This document shows, in pieces, positions 1 to 11,280 of a stretch of DNA of 64,000 bases; within the stretch, counting starts at the first letter, position 1, and every line of letters starts with the position of its first letter. The stretch lies in the NCBI RefSeq assembly GCF_020497125.1, contig NC_059077.1:28161340-28225339 (forward strand). The letters are read 5' to 3'. The position numbers and the translations under genes were made by a program. The notes beneath the pieces are model-generated. The model had not been told where the DNA came from. It made no database searches and worked only from the letters and a program-made list of their open reading frames with translations. The DNA comes from Mauremys mutica (taxonomy: Eukaryota; Chordata; Testudines; Geoemydidae).

Positions 1-224
1 AGGGCTGGGTAATGAAGACACCCTCAAGCCATTGGAAAGGGAGCCCTGAGGTAAGGGTGAAGAAGGCGTTAAGATAGAGAAGTGGGGGGAGCTGTGGGGA
101 AGTGGCCCAGGGAAAATGTAGCAATTCTGGCAGTGAAAGGTGGGCTGCCAACAGCGGCTGCCATTAGGGTTCCTGGGCTGGAACCCGGAGTGGAGGTCAG
201 CTTAACTTCAGTACCTGGAAAGAA
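1..224. other. unassigned flank
   Basis: No gene or repeat recognised. The sequence is purine-rich and leads into the CR1 relic that follows. Confidence 0.3.
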
Positions 225-1388
225 AAATATTAAAATAATCAATTTGTAGGTATCTAGAAGACAATAAGGTAATAAGTAACAGTCAACATGGATTTGTCAA
301 GAACAAGTCATGTCATACTAACCTAATATCTTTCTTTGATAGGGTAACAAGCCTTGTGGACTGGAGGGAAGTAGTAGATATATCACATCACAACTTTAAT
401 AAGGTTTTGATACTGTCTCACATGACCTCATAAATAAACTAGCGAAATATAGCTTTAGATGAACCTAGTATAAACTGAATGCACAACTGGCTGTTAGCAG
501 TGGTTCACAGGCTGGGAGGGACCTATCCTAGGTCTGGTTGTATTCAATATCTTCATGAATGGTTTGGATAATGGCATAGAGAGTAGACTATGTCATTTGT
601 GGATGTTACCAAGCTGGGAGAGGTTGCAAGCGCTCTGGAGGACAGGATTAGAATTCAAAATGATGTTGGAGAAATGTTCTGAAAGAAATAGGATGACATT
701 TGATAAGGACAAGTGCAAAGTACTACACTTAGGAAGGAAAAATCAAATTCACAAATAGAAAATGGGGAATGACTGCCTAGGAAGGAGTACTGCAGAAAAG
801 GATCTGTGGGTTATAGTGGATCACACACTACATATGAGTCAACAATGTAATACTGTTGCAAAAAAAAGCAAACATTATTCTGGGATGTATCAGCAGAAGT
901 GTTTATAAGCAAGACACAAGAAATAATTCTTCTACTCTACTCAGTGCTGATAAAGCCTGAAATGGAGTACTGTGTCCAGTTTTGGGCACCACACTTTGGG
1001 AGAAAATGTGAACAAATTGGGGAAAATCCAGAAGAGAGCAACAAAAATGATTAAAGGTCTAGAAAACATGACATGAGGAAAGATTGAAAAAATTGGGTTT
1101 GTTTAGTCTGTAGAAGACTGAGCAGTAACATAACAGTCTTCAAATATGTAAAAGGTTGTTATAAAGAAGAGCATGATAAATTGTTCTCCTTAAGAGAGAC
1201 TGGGGACAGGAAAAGAAGTAATGAGCTTAAATTGCAACAAGAGAAATTTGGTTAGATATTGGAAGTTTTTCATAATCTGTAAGGGTAGGTAAGTCCTGGA
1301 AGAAATTACCTAGAGAGGTTGTGGAATCTGTGTCATTGAAGGTTTTTAGGAACAGATTAGACAAACACCCGGCAGGGATGGTATAGAT
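225..1388 (+). mobile_element. CR1 LINE relic, RT to 3' region
   Basis: Old CR1-clade LINE fragment. Its broken frames still show CR1 reverse-transcriptase landmarks in order: a HGFVKNKS-like block near 288-320, an FxDRVT block near 335, a KCKVLHLGR block near 711-740 and an LEYCVQF-like block near 960-985. Many stops and indels show that it is dead. The 3' part (GGAAGTTTTTCATAATCTG onward) matches the usual CR1 downstream layout. It is cut at 1388 by a hAT-type MITE. CR1 ORF2 encodes an endonuclease/reverse transcriptase that acts by target-primed reverse transcription. Confidence 0.8.
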
Positions 1389-1605
1389 CAGGGGTTGGCA
1401 ACCTCTGGCACGCGGCTCGCCAGGGGGCCGGGCCAGTTTGTTTACCTGCCTCGTCCGCAGGTTCGGCCAATCGCGGCTCCCACTGGCCGCGGTTCGCAGC
1501 TCCAGGCCAATGGGGGCGGTGGGAAGCCGCGGCCAGCACATCCCTCGGCCCGCGCCGCTTCCCGCAGCCCCCATTGGCCTGGAGCAAGTAGTTAAACAAC
1601 CCCTC
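1389..1605 (+). mobile_element. hAT-type MITE, GC-rich palindromic family
   Basis: Starts with CAGGGGTTGGCAACC, a terminus typical of a reptile hAT MITE family, and ends with a decayed AACAACCCCTCA. The interior is GC-rich with inverted segments: GCTCCAGGCCAATGGGGG near 1500 recurs as its reverse complement near 1569-1585. It sits inside the 3' end of the CR1 relic, so it inserted later. The right terminus is degraded and I could not confirm an 8-bp target duplication. Confidence 0.65.
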
Positions 1606-1689
1606 ATAGGTAATACTAATGACAGACTGTGGATAAAGGATAATTTCAGTTCTAAAGCCTACCACCATGTTCCTTGATCTGTCAATTAT

Positions 1690-2013
1690 ATCCGGGTTTC
1701 TCAATCTTTTTCTGAGGCCCCCCTCAACATGCTATAAAAGCTCCAAGGCCCAGCAGGGGCAGGGGAGAGCCCTTGGGCATAGGTGTAGTTTTACTTTGAT
1801 TTTGGGGGGGTGAGGGCTGGAAGGGCTTGAGCCAGCTCTGCACAGCGGGGTCCAGGGAAGGAGTGCCATCTCCACTCCCTCCCTGGACCCCGCTGTGCAG
1901 AGCTGGCTCAAGCCCTTCCAGCCCTCACTCCAGCCAGGGGGATGCAACCAAAAAATATAACTCAAAGGCGGGGTGCAGGGGGGAACTCAGTTCAAGAAGT
2001 TTGAAAAGCACTC
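1690..2013 (+). mobile_element. hAT-like MITE with central hairpin
   Basis: The left end (GGTTTCTCAATCTTTTTCTGAGG) resembles the better preserved MITE at 45038-45419, including the shared AACATGCTATAAAA block. The right end (AAGTTTGAAAAGCACTC) is a plausible opposite terminus. The interior holds a near-perfect long inverted repeat. Exact ends and the target duplication are uncertain. Confidence 0.5.
1810..1928. repeat. 56-bp inverted repeat, 7-nt loop
   Basis: The left arm 1810-1865 and right arm 1873-1928 are reverse complements with one mismatch (AGGGAAGG against CCCTCCCT). The loop at 1866-1872 is 7 bases. The arms are GC-rich. As RNA this would make a long stable hairpin; as DNA it could extrude a cruciform. 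It belongs to the surrounding MITE. Confidence 0.95.
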
Positions 2014-2031
2014 AGCGTACATGGAGAGGGA

Positions 2032-2146
2032 TAGCTAGGGGCTCTGCATGGGCAGAGGCGTAGCTCAGGGTGCAGGGAGGGGGTAGTTAGGGGCTGTGCG
2101 CGGGCAGAGGCATAGCTCAGGGAGGGGGTAGTTAGGGGCTGTGTGC
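2032..2146. repeat. Short minisatellite, about 2.4 units
   Basis: Units begin TAGYTAGGGGCT at 2032, 2084 and 2129. Unit lengths are 52 and 45 bp plus a partial third. Each unit contains GGGCAGAGGCRTAGCTCAGGG. The second unit lacks a short GTGCAGG-like segment present in the first. Confidence 0.85.
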
Positions 2147-2776
2147 CAGGAGAGCTCCCCCTGCAGTGTCTGCTCCCCGAGGGCTCTGCCACCCTGGAGC
2201 TGGGTCACCCTGCCCATGCAGCTCTTCAAAGGGGGCTGCAAGCTGAGGAGCTGCTGCAAGTCTGGGCACCAGCAGCAGACAGGGGAAAGTCAGAGCTGCC
2301 TGCTTCATGGTACCTGTTCCAGCCAGAGGTGCAGCTGCCCCACACGTCTGGCTCTGGCTTCTGACCTATGACCTGGCCAGAGGGCGGGGCCTGAGGCAGA
2401 CTGGGGGAAAGGCGGAGGGGGCTGGAGCTGCCCCCGGGACTGCCACTCTCTGGGCAAGGCACTGAGTTATGGTCTCTCATGAAATGGGATCAGTTCAATA
2501 ACATCTAGGCTAGACGGAGAAACAACATTAGAAGTGTGAAGTGCAGACTGGCATGTGCCCAGTAATTCTGCGGAGGGAACCATTGGGGAGGGGTGAGAAT
2601 GCATTGTATGCATAGTGAGAATGGTAGTCCATGCATCAGCTGCAACATAATAGTTAGCATTGAGATAGCATGTTCCATGTGGGATATCAAATCACATCTT
2701 CCCACGTGATTTAGGTATGGTAATACGTCAGCAATACTAATAGTGATCAGATTGGCATAAATTTGATTATTCATAT
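2147..2776. other. GC-rich then unique sequence, no gene seen
   Basis: 2147-2460 is GC-rich with short open frames on both strands that look like a by-product of low stop-codon density. No domain is recognisable. 2461-2776 is unremarkable. Confidence 0.3.
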
Positions 2777-2777
2777 A

Positions 2778-2826
2778 GGGCCTGATCCAAAGTTTCAGTT
2801 CACTTCATTGAGATTTGGATCAGGGC
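2778..2826. repeat. Short palindromic dispersed repeat
   Basis: The ends GGGCCTGATCCAAA and TTTGGATCAGGGC are inverted copies around a short core containing TTCATTGAGA. Similar palindromes recur at 37790-37860 and 47812-47892. Confidence 0.6.
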
Positions 2827-4297
2827 TATATGGTTCATCCTAAAAGTTCTCAAGCACCCTCAACTCCATCAGGACAGGATGGTGCTCCAGACCTTGCAGG
2901 ATAGGTTTAGAGACAGGTCGCGTTTCTTGATACTGTGACTTTTTACTTCGCAGGTTGGTGAAGGGGATTTGAATCTTAGCTCTGTAAATACGACAAGGTA
3001 GTAATAGTGTGAACATCAAAACCCTGGCTTTTTTCCTCTGGCTTCCTGATTAAGTTGGGCGTCGGGGGCATGAGATGAGGCAAACAAGGTCTCCCATCCA
3101 GCATATTGTCTTACTTCTCTCTCTCCAAAACCTATTGCAGTCAATAGACGTCATCAGACTTAGGATCAGGTACTTTTAAGTTTCTAAATTCCTCAGGATG
3201 GGGATTCCCTCATTTTCCAGCACCAACTACACAGCATGTATAATACAGGTGGACAAACAATGTAACTTCTGGAATAACAGGATCCTGAATTGCACCTCTG
3301 ACGTAATTTTACAAAGGTTTTCATATGATAACAAGAACCAGATTCACATGGACTTGTTGTCGTCCCTGAAATGTTCTTGGTGAGGTAGAATTTCTGTTTT
3401 ACTAGAAGTTTCTATTGCTGTGATTTCCAGATGGCACATTGATTGCACTACTGTGTAATAGTCACTCAGTTCAGCAACCCCTAACGGGGCACTGAAAACT
3501 GAAAATAGGTATTTCTGCATCACTTATTTATCTCTTCATATAAAGTGTGTAAAGTTTTAGTGTCAGTCATTTCTATTGACTTACTATTTTCTTTCTCTGA
3601 TACAGAAGAAGGATTCTTATTAGTTATTTACATCTCTGAGCTTATTAAAACAAATGAAATATGTTGCTACTTGAAAAATGGCAATTTGCCCAGGAGCCTT
3701 CTTTCACAGAGACTGCAATGCAGTGAATGTAATCCTGGGGTGTGGGGTGTGTAGGTCAGAGTTTGAAAAGTGGGAGAGCACACCTATGAGACAGAGAAGA
3801 ATCTTGTTTCTGATCTAGTTGATCAGAAACATCTTGGAAGCCAGCATGAAAATTATATGCTTGCTCCCTCACTGAGTGAGCAATATCAGAGAGAGATGGT
3901 AGTGACTTCATTGTTATCTATCAGTCTGATTCTGTTCTATTTCTCTATTCCAACCCATATAAACTTTGCTTCTCAATCTTGGGGGCTGAAAATTCATCTA
4001 CTTAATCCCAGCTCATAGCGGATTTATTTATTTATGGGAAGTTGACATGGGCTGACCATGGGAAGGGATGAAGTAGAATGGAAGGGAGCAGAGTATCCTC
4101 ATAATCCCCTCTGCTTCCATGACTTGTGCTGCATGAACATCAGTACTGGCCGTGAAGAAGAGGGCAATTTGTCTGTTCTACAGGGAAGGGCTGCTGTTAT
4201 CTTCTGACTACGAATCTTTGAGCAGTTATATTAAAAACTATTTGCCCAAAGAAAATCATCAGCAGTTTGGCCAGAATCTGAATTTTTTTTCAAAGTA
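2827..4297. other. No gene recognised
   Basis: AT-rich unique-looking sequence. Short open frames near 3198-3383, 3545-3754 and 3770-4018 have no recognisable domain and no paired splice signals, so I read them as chance. Confidence 0.3.
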
Positions 4298-4815
4298 GGG
4301 CTGTCGATTAATCACTGTTAACTCACGTGATTAACTCAAAAACATTAATTGCGATTAATAGCACTGTTAAATAATAGAATACCAATTGAAATTTATTAAA
4401 TATTTTGGATGTTTTTCTATATTTTCAAATATATTTATTTCTGTTACAACAGAATACAAAATATACAGTGCTCACTCTGTATTTTTATTACAAATATTTG
4501 CACTGTAAAAATGATAAAAGAAATAGTTTTTTTCAATTCACCTCATACAAGTACTCTAATACAATCTCATTGTTATGAAAGTATAACTTACAAATATCGA
4601 TCTTTTTGTTACATAACTAAACTCAAAAATAAAACAATTTAAAACTTTAGAGCCTACAAGTCCACTCAGTCCTACTTCTTGTTCAGTCAATTGCTAAGAC
4701 AAGAAAGTTTGTTTACATTTATGGGAGATAATGCTGCTTGCTTCTTATTTATAATGTCACCAGAAAGTGAGAACAGGTGTTTGCATGGCACTTTTGTAGC
4801 TGGCATTGCAAGGTA
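4298..4815 (+). mobile_element. hAT-type element, 5' part
   Basis: Starts GGGCTGTCGATTAATCAC followed by repeated GATTAA/TTAATCGC-like words, the terminus of a reptile hAT family I recognise. Its body continues through TGTCACCAGAAAGTGAGAAC and GGCATTGCAAGGTATTTACG. Similarity fades after about 4815, so the 3' half is missing or replaced. No transposase is encoded. Confidence 0.6.
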
Positions 4816-5149
4816 TTTACGAGCGGGATATAAACATTTTATTAAAGCTAATGTTAAAAAAAATTATATAATACATAGGTTGAGAAAAGAGTGTCTGTAC
4901 ATCTGGGCATAGTGCTTCGGTTATCCACAAATAAAAGTCATATGATACATAATCAGCAATAACCCAAATTTAGGTGAATAGATTTAACAATACAGGTTAG
5001 ATATTAAAATCTGAATACTCGGGTACATCACTCATGAAAACTTATACAAAGATTTGGTTGTGGAAAGCAAAATATATCAACAAGTGAAGATTATCCTTCA
5101 GTAATTGAGAATTTAGGGTAGGTTGTCCATTTAGAAAATACAATCCATG
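4816..5149. other. No feature recognised
   Basis: AT-rich sequence between the hAT fragment and the R2-like relic. The last part may be the relic's 3' untranslated region. Confidence 0.3.
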
Positions 5150-5830
5150 AGGGAAGTATTTTAGTTACTTTCCTGACTGTGCTTCTCATCGGCACGCCAG
5201 CTCACCCCTTCTGGTATTGCCGATGTCCAGTGATGTGTTCTATGTAGATGTCCTTCGACCGCCTGATGGCATCCGACACCATGAGTTGCCGCATCAGCCG
5301 AGCGTAGCGTTGACCAATTCCGCATTCTCTCAGCACTCACTCGTTACTCAGGTCCTGTGAGCTGAAGGCTACGACGATCAGTGTGTGTGTCTGAACCTGG
5401 TAACCCTTAGCTCTCAAGGTTTTGGCCAGAGGGGCGTATTTCTTTACTCATCGTGGAAGGCCAGGGTCCTGTTCTCAAAGGGCACTGTGACATCCACCAT
5501 GATGATCTTCTTCTGGTCCTTGTTGGTGATGACGATGTCTGGTCGCAGTTGGCGGTCGGTTCTGGGGATGGCAGCGTTTATGGCAACCTTCCCTCACATG
5601 TGGTGGGATAGCTCTGGCCAGGTGATCTTGGATGGTGTTGTGTTGCAGCTGCAAAGCTCTCAAATGGGGCTTGCAGCTACATAGGACATGTCCATTTTGG
5701 GGGCTGCACAGAGAAGGGATTAAGGTAGAAGGGTATGAGTTTCCCAGATGAGCAACACAGACTTCTTCACGTCTCCCACAGTGTAAATATTTGCTCACAG
5801 ACAGGTTGTGCACTGACCTTTCCAGCCCCC
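5150..5830 (-). pseudogene. R2-like retrotransposon, C-terminal relic (RLE domain)
   Basis: Read on the minus strand, broken frames give the C-terminal end of a LINE with a restriction-like endonuclease. A CxxxxEVCVAHLG zinc-knuckle-like block lies near 5790-5740. QDHLARAIPP follows near 5640-5600. RPDIVITNKDQKKIIMVDVT near 5545-5485 carries the PD...D residues of a PD-(D/E)xK nuclease. A closing block CGIGQRYARLMRQLMVSDAI then IYIEHITGHRQYQ lies near 5325-5205. At least one frameshift lies between the first blocks and RPDIV, and stops interrupt the middle. The family nicks target DNA (28S rDNA for true R2) and reverse-transcribes its RNA. No 28S sequence is seen here. It could be a related RLE clade rather than R2 itself. 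Confidence 0.7.
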
Positions 5831-6169
5831 TCCCAGATTTCACTTTGTGGTAAATTGCATTTTCCTTTCTCCTACCGCCTTTCATTTATGGTAGTGTTTT
5901 TTAACTGAGGGCTACATGGGACTCACTGCAGAGTCCATCTATGCTGGTCCTGATCAACCAAAAGAGTAGGTAGCTGTACATTCCTTCCTTCCCATTGGCC
6001 ATAGGATAATGCCTTCAGAATCCTCTGTCCTTGCTATCCTTGAGATTGAGAAATTGGCTTTCTGCTTTTTACATGGGCTTGTTCCAATGCTGTTGTGTTT
6101 TACATTGATATGAGCAAAGGATGTACGTTCAGTTGGTGGCTTTGGATTTTCTGGCTCTGACCATGATCT
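5831..6169. other. No feature recognised
   Basis: Unique-looking sequence. A minus-strand open frame spans 5954-6274 but has no domain and overlaps a MIR-like repeat. Confidence 0.3.
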
Positions 6170-6335
6170 GGACAGGGATTCAGGAGACCTGGGTTCCATT
6201 CCCAGCTCTGCTGCTGGCCTGATGGATGACCGTGAGCAAGTCACTTCACCTTCCTTTGCCTCCGTTTTCCCCATCTGTAAAGCTGGAATAATGATACCAG
6301 CCTCCTTGGTAAAGCCTTTTGAGATCTACGATGTC
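6170..6335 (-). repeat. MIR-like SINE
   Basis: Order of words typical of MIR: GGAGACCTGGGTTCCATTCCC, then GTGAGCAAGTCACTTCACCT, then CCCCATCTGTAAAGCTGG and AATGATACCAGCC. Old and diverged. Confidence 0.7.
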
Positions 6336-7322
6336 AGGGCTAGGCATTTTTATTATTTGTCACAACCTGAATTTTCTGTAAAACATTTTTTTTCTCATTA
6401 TTGGCTGTGCTAGTTTGTAGAAGACAGCCATTTTGTAGTAATGATTTTAACAGTCAGCAAAGAGGAAGGGCAATGGGGATGTGCCATGGGGACTGTCAGA
6501 AACAATTATCTGGGAATCTGGAGGCCCTGAACAGTGTTGTTTAGTCTTAGATCATCAATATAGTTAAGCATGTAGAAGCTGGGAAATAAAGATCCAAAAC
6601 AGTCACAAAGCACCTTAAAGGGATGTGAACCATCTGGAGTTGATAGAAGGCAGACAAAAATGGGGACTATAAGAGTACAGTCACCATCTTTTGGGGAGTT
6701 GAATTTTCAGGGGAGTTTAATTTTCTACAATTACTCAAAGTTAATTTCAGTGAGATTGCATTAGAGTATGATCAAGGCTTTGAGTGCACTGTGATGTGTA
6801 TGAAGAGTTGTTAAAGAACAGAGCATTCTCAGGGTTTCTTAGCATAGTAGCTGCTAGATTATAGTACGCTCTTATTTCTCGCATTTGGGCTTGACTCTGG
6901 CTTTTGCAGCCATAATAATGTTATGGGTGCTGAGGAAGAGGAGGGACTGGTACAGTTTATTTTTCCCAGGTGGCAGTCTCTGAAAGCATTATGCCTGTGG
7001 TGGCTAGGAGCGCGATACCTTCTAAGTATCTGTCACCAGCAGCCTGGCTAGGACTGTAGAATAGGTACAGCATGTGTTTCATGCAACTATGCACTGGGGT
7101 ATGGCCATTCATCCTGGGACAGTAAGTACTGCCTGCTGCTGTAGCATCTCATGCCCATTGTGTTCACAGTGCTGGCTTCCAGATTAGAGCAGAAGGAAAA
7201 GTTATGAAGTCCAGGGTCTTTAACTTATTTGTTTCGCTAGAGGGCAATAGCATTATGGGTCAAAAGTCATGATAGATTGACTGTAGAGTCGTGTCTGGTG
7301 TGCTTTCCCTTTTAGCACATCT
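6336..7322. other. No gene recognised
   Basis: Unique-looking AT-rich sequence. No long open frame or repeat that I can name. Confidence 0.3.
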
Positions 7323-7325
7323 TTA

Positions 7326-7878
7326 GGCCTGGTCTACACTGTACAGTTAAGTCGACGTAAGGCAGCTTACGTTGAACTAATTATGTCAGTGTACACACTA
7401 CAGCCTTGCCCTGCCGAGGTAAGTGCCCTACTACACCAACATAATAACCACCTCCACAAGAGGTGTAGGGCGTATATCGGTGTAGTTAGGGCGATGCAAT
7501 GTCTGTGTGTAGACACTGCATTACTTATGTCCGCTGTTGGCTGTCTTGTCAATTTCTGGGCTCCATGATGGAGCTGTAAAATTGACAAGAAGGCTGCGCA
7601 GCTAGAGCCTGGCTCCTCCCCACTCGAGAAGCCTGGGAGGGAGCGCGGGGGGGCGGGGCGGGGAGAATGGGGTGGGGGAGAGGGAAAGCAGCTGGGCTCC
7701 CAGCACGGTGCTGTGCAGAGCTGAGAGCCCGGGTTGTCAGCCTCCCACATTGGCCCTCTTCAGTCAGCAGAAGTTCTCCTGATGAGGACGTGCACCACTG
7801 ACAGAAGGAGGGTAGTGTGGACATCAGCCACCACAGTAATTACATAGGTTGATTTAAGTCTGTAGTGTAGAGATGCCC
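7326..7878. mobile_element. Harbinger-type MITE, 553 bp
   Basis: Left end GGCCTGGTCTACACTG and right end (reverse complement) GGGCATCTCTACACTAC form imperfect inverted termini. The flanks are TTA at 7323-7325 and TTA at 7879-7881, the 3-bp duplication expected for PIF/Harbinger. The termini match the right end of the autonomous-type element at 13167-17416. The interior is GC-rich in its second half with no coding capacity; open frames on both strands here are shadows. Confidence 0.8.
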
Positions 7879-7881
7879 TTA

Positions 7882-10494
7882 GAATAAATACAGTGCCAAA
7901 TAATAGCCACAACAGTCAAATTGTTTTAATTTTAAAGGTAGCATGCTAAATGCAACAGCTTCCCAATTACATCCTGTACAGTGGCGCTTTTCTTTGCTGC
8001 TAGTGTGATCTATTGAAAGTTTAACATGAATTAAAGATCCTTGTGAGGTATGAATACTGGTCTGGCTCGTTACGTAGTTAAAGTTACCTTATCACCATTC
8101 AAACTGTTACTATGGAGGCAGTGAAAAATCTGTAAGGGGAGAAAGCCATTAACTCATCTTTAATTGACTCAGTGACAGATGCTGTTGGGGCGTGTAAAAG
8201 TCATCAATGCAGAAACAGTGCATCATCGTTACTGGAGTCCAATTTGCCTATTATTGTAAGACCCAGTTGGCAGTAGGTCTGTCATGTTGTATGCAGAGCA
8301 GTAATATCAGGTTCTTCACAGCTTTATTGCTAAGGAATACTAAAGTACCTCTGGCAGCATTTAGGACAAACATGCATAGGATGTGCACACAACTGATGGT
8401 CGGTGACTGGAAAAATATTTTTCTATTAGGACTTCCCCATGTTCTTTGTTGGCAAATAAAACCTGAAAAACTCTTACATCTGCAAGATCTGACCCTAAGT
8501 GAGTGCTAGTTCAGGAAATTACTCAACACCCAGTGTCGATCATTGGAAGAGTTCATGTAATTTTTCTGAGATCTCTGGCACCTAACCAGAATTCTAGGTA
8601 TTCCCCCCAAAATCCAAAACTGAAATTGCCTCATCAGAATTACAATTCCAAATCTCCAGGTAATATCTAGAGACACTTGACCCAATCATGTCAGTAGACA
8701 TCGCCATGTAGCTCATCCTGCCATCTCCACCTCTGAGTTTCACTCCTCACGCAATTCCATCTCCCAATGTACCTTCAAGAAAAGATGAGCTCTTCAGTGT
8801 GTCCAGAAAACTAACAAGTTGGGGCTCTGACAGATCGAGGAAGTGAACAAATTCCAGAGTCTTGGAGAATATCCTGTCAGCCTCACATCCCTCCATCTCT
8901 GCTGTCATTCACAGCACATACAATAAAATAAAGGTAATCTGTGCAGGCAACTTGCATGACTGGAGAGAATTTTCCTTCTCAGTTATCTGAACTCTGTCTC
9001 TGTGGTAGTTTGTCATGCTTCTCTTATTTTTTAATTAAATTCCAATTGTGCATAAAAGATTTAGTGCAAAAACATTCCATATTCGTACATATTAAGCAGT
9101 GAGGCCTAAGTGCTTTCAGTCTGTATGTCATTTTATGCTTGTCATAGCTAACTATGTTCTGGCGCATACTTGGGAGTTCTACAGACAGGAAAATACATTT
9201 TGGTTGTTTGTTTTTTTTTGTTTTTTTTTTGACAGAGAGCCAAAACTTTCTTTAATTGTAGCTGAAGACCAAATTATTTTAAAATTCTACAAGGATGGCA
9301 AAATACTGGGAGAAATAAATGTGTAAACATAATAGACTTAACTTGCTGTTCTCTGGAAATGTAATAGGCTTAATCCGTTATTGTCCGTAATCATTTTGTC
9401 AAGATTACATTTTGTAACTGAAGTTTAGTTGCCAAACAGACCAGTTGTTTTCAGAAGATTAGAAAAACAGTATATATTAATTCTTTTATATAGTCTGCCC
9501 ATTTGTAGAGTATATAGACTATTACTAACATATGTCTAGAAATGTGGTATTTGCATGCAAAATTTTACACACACAATAAGATTTACCTGTGATAACCCTG
9601 ACTCCTGATTTCCACCAGTGTGAGGTTGGAATAACTCCATTGGGGCCAGTGGAATTAAAGAAACGTTAAATGCAGAAGGCAAAGGCATAGCCAATCCTGT
9701 ATTGCTGAGTTAGGAGTACTGCTTTCATCAGTTTCCAGCATTTTACACCAATTATCTGTGGAATGCCAAGACCCAGGTGTTTTTGTTTGTTTAGAATGCT
9801 ACAACACTCTCCTCTCCTATGGAACAGATTTCTTAAGCTAATTTTTCATGCAATCATAGCTATGATCAGAAAATGACACAGTGGACTATATTTAAATTCT
9901 GTATTTTGATTAGCATATTTTCAGACATAAATACCTTCAAAAGATTGTGATAGAAAACAACCAAGGGATTATAATAAGATCAAATTTCCACCAGTTAGGC
10001 ACACTGGAGCACTGCTGACTAAAATTAGGTGCAAATAGGGATCATGCTCTCTAGTAGAGGCTGGTACTATTCCTATGTGTTTGTCTGGATTACATCACAA
10101 GATTTACTTCCTTTTCATGCTCAGACACACATACTTTATTTAAAAAAGAAATAGTGCTCTATTAGACTAGAAACACTTTATGCTTTTGTAGTATTATTAT
10201 ATGGGATGGTTGCCGCTACCATTTAATCCATTGGGGAAAAATAAAAAACCTAGGTTAATTCTTCTGGGAACCCATAGATTAACTCCATTGAAATCAGTGA
10301 GGTGTATTCTTGTCACAATAATGTTGTTAGGGTTCCTCTGCCTCCAACTGACACATAATTGCAGGGGAACAGTGTGGGGGCAGACTCAAAGCTTAGAGTA
10401 AGAAATGGAGTAGCTCCTCTGCAGCTATTACTCTAGCTCTGGGTTTGGAATAGGAGCTGTGTTCTGCATTCATACCATATGTGAGGGGTTTTTT
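7882..10494. other. No gene established
   Basis: Mostly AT-rich unique sequence. A pyrimidine-rich tract followed by GACAG at 9211-9236 precedes a 30-codon open stretch ending at 9326. I treat this as a weak exon candidate (see findings). No named repeat is seen. Confidence 0.3.
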
Positions 10495-10556
10495 TTTAGC
10501 CACTGGAACTATGGCAGGGGCACCAGAGCCTTCCCAAAAGTGGGGGGGCGGGGGCC

Positions 10557-11280
10557 TGTAACAGTGCGAGACTTACCTCTGTGGTGCCTCCTGCTGGTCG
10601 TCCAGGGAATTAGTAAAAAGAACAGGAGTACTTGTGGCACCTTAGAGACTAACACATTTATTTCAGCATGAGCTTTCGTGAGCTACAGCTCACTAGTGTT
10701 TCCAGCCTCCAGACCACCCTCTGCAGACCAGTGTCCCACTTGCCGCTGGGCCCGAGTCCCTCCTGGACCTGGGTGCCCCTTTTACCTGGCAGTACCCTCA
10801 CAGATCTGGGTCTCCCCTCCCTGGGGAACCCCCAGTGTCTATCCCCACCTTGCTTTAGTCTGTGGCCACTGCCAGTCATCACCTAGCCCCCGTTCCCTGA
10901 GGCAGACTGCAGTGTAAGTGCCACTCATCACTGGCAATGGGGGTTTGGACCTGCTGCCTCTGCCTACCCTTGGGCTGCCCCTCTGCAACCCCAGTACCTT
11001 TTCCGGTCTTTAACAAGGCCTGTAGCCTGGGGGATTTCTAGGCCGGAGCTCCCCAGCTCCTCTGGCCTTCCCCCAGCCCTGCTCCAGTCTCAGTACTCTA
11101 CTTAGCTCCTAGCAGCCAGGCACATCTCTCTCCACATCTAGAGAAAGAGTCTCTGTTTGCTCCTGGCCCACGGCCCTCTTATAAGGGCCAACTGGGCCCT
11201 GATTGGGGCGTGGCCGCATCTGTGGCTGGTTCCCCAATCAGCCAAGGCTTGCTGCTTTTCCTAGCAACAGCCCTCTCACA
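10557..11280 (-). mobile_element. LTR-like element, probable solo LTR
   Basis: Bounded by TGTAACAGTG and CCCTCTCACA, giving TG...CA termini. It shares layout with the element at 62199-62893: CTCCTGCTGG...GGGAATTAG near one end, and a TATA-like CTTATAAG about 100 bp inside the other end (11178-11185). The TATA position suggests the LTR reads on the minus strand. I could not confirm a target duplication. A short dispersed repeat interrupts it at 10614-10693. No internal retroviral genes are present. Confidence 0.5.
10614..10693 (+). repeat. Dispersed repeat X, copy 1
   Basis: AAAAAGAACAGGAGTACTTG then GGCACCTTAGAGACTAACA then AGCTTTCGTGAGCTACAGCT. It is inserted in the LTR-like element. Related copies lie at 33928-34040 and 45848-45940, with a partial copy at 18124-18194. 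I know this as a very common turtle repeat but cannot assign its class. Confidence 0.7.

Noticed and set aside
1227..1704. Minus-strand open frames of 115 and 126 codons
   Set aside because: They run across a CR1 relic and a GC-rich hAT MITE and have no relation to the real CR1 frame, which is on the plus strand.
7367..7824. Open frames of 127 and 91 codons on the minus strand
   Set aside because: They lie inside a Harbinger MITE with clear TIRs and TTA duplication; no transposase motifs.
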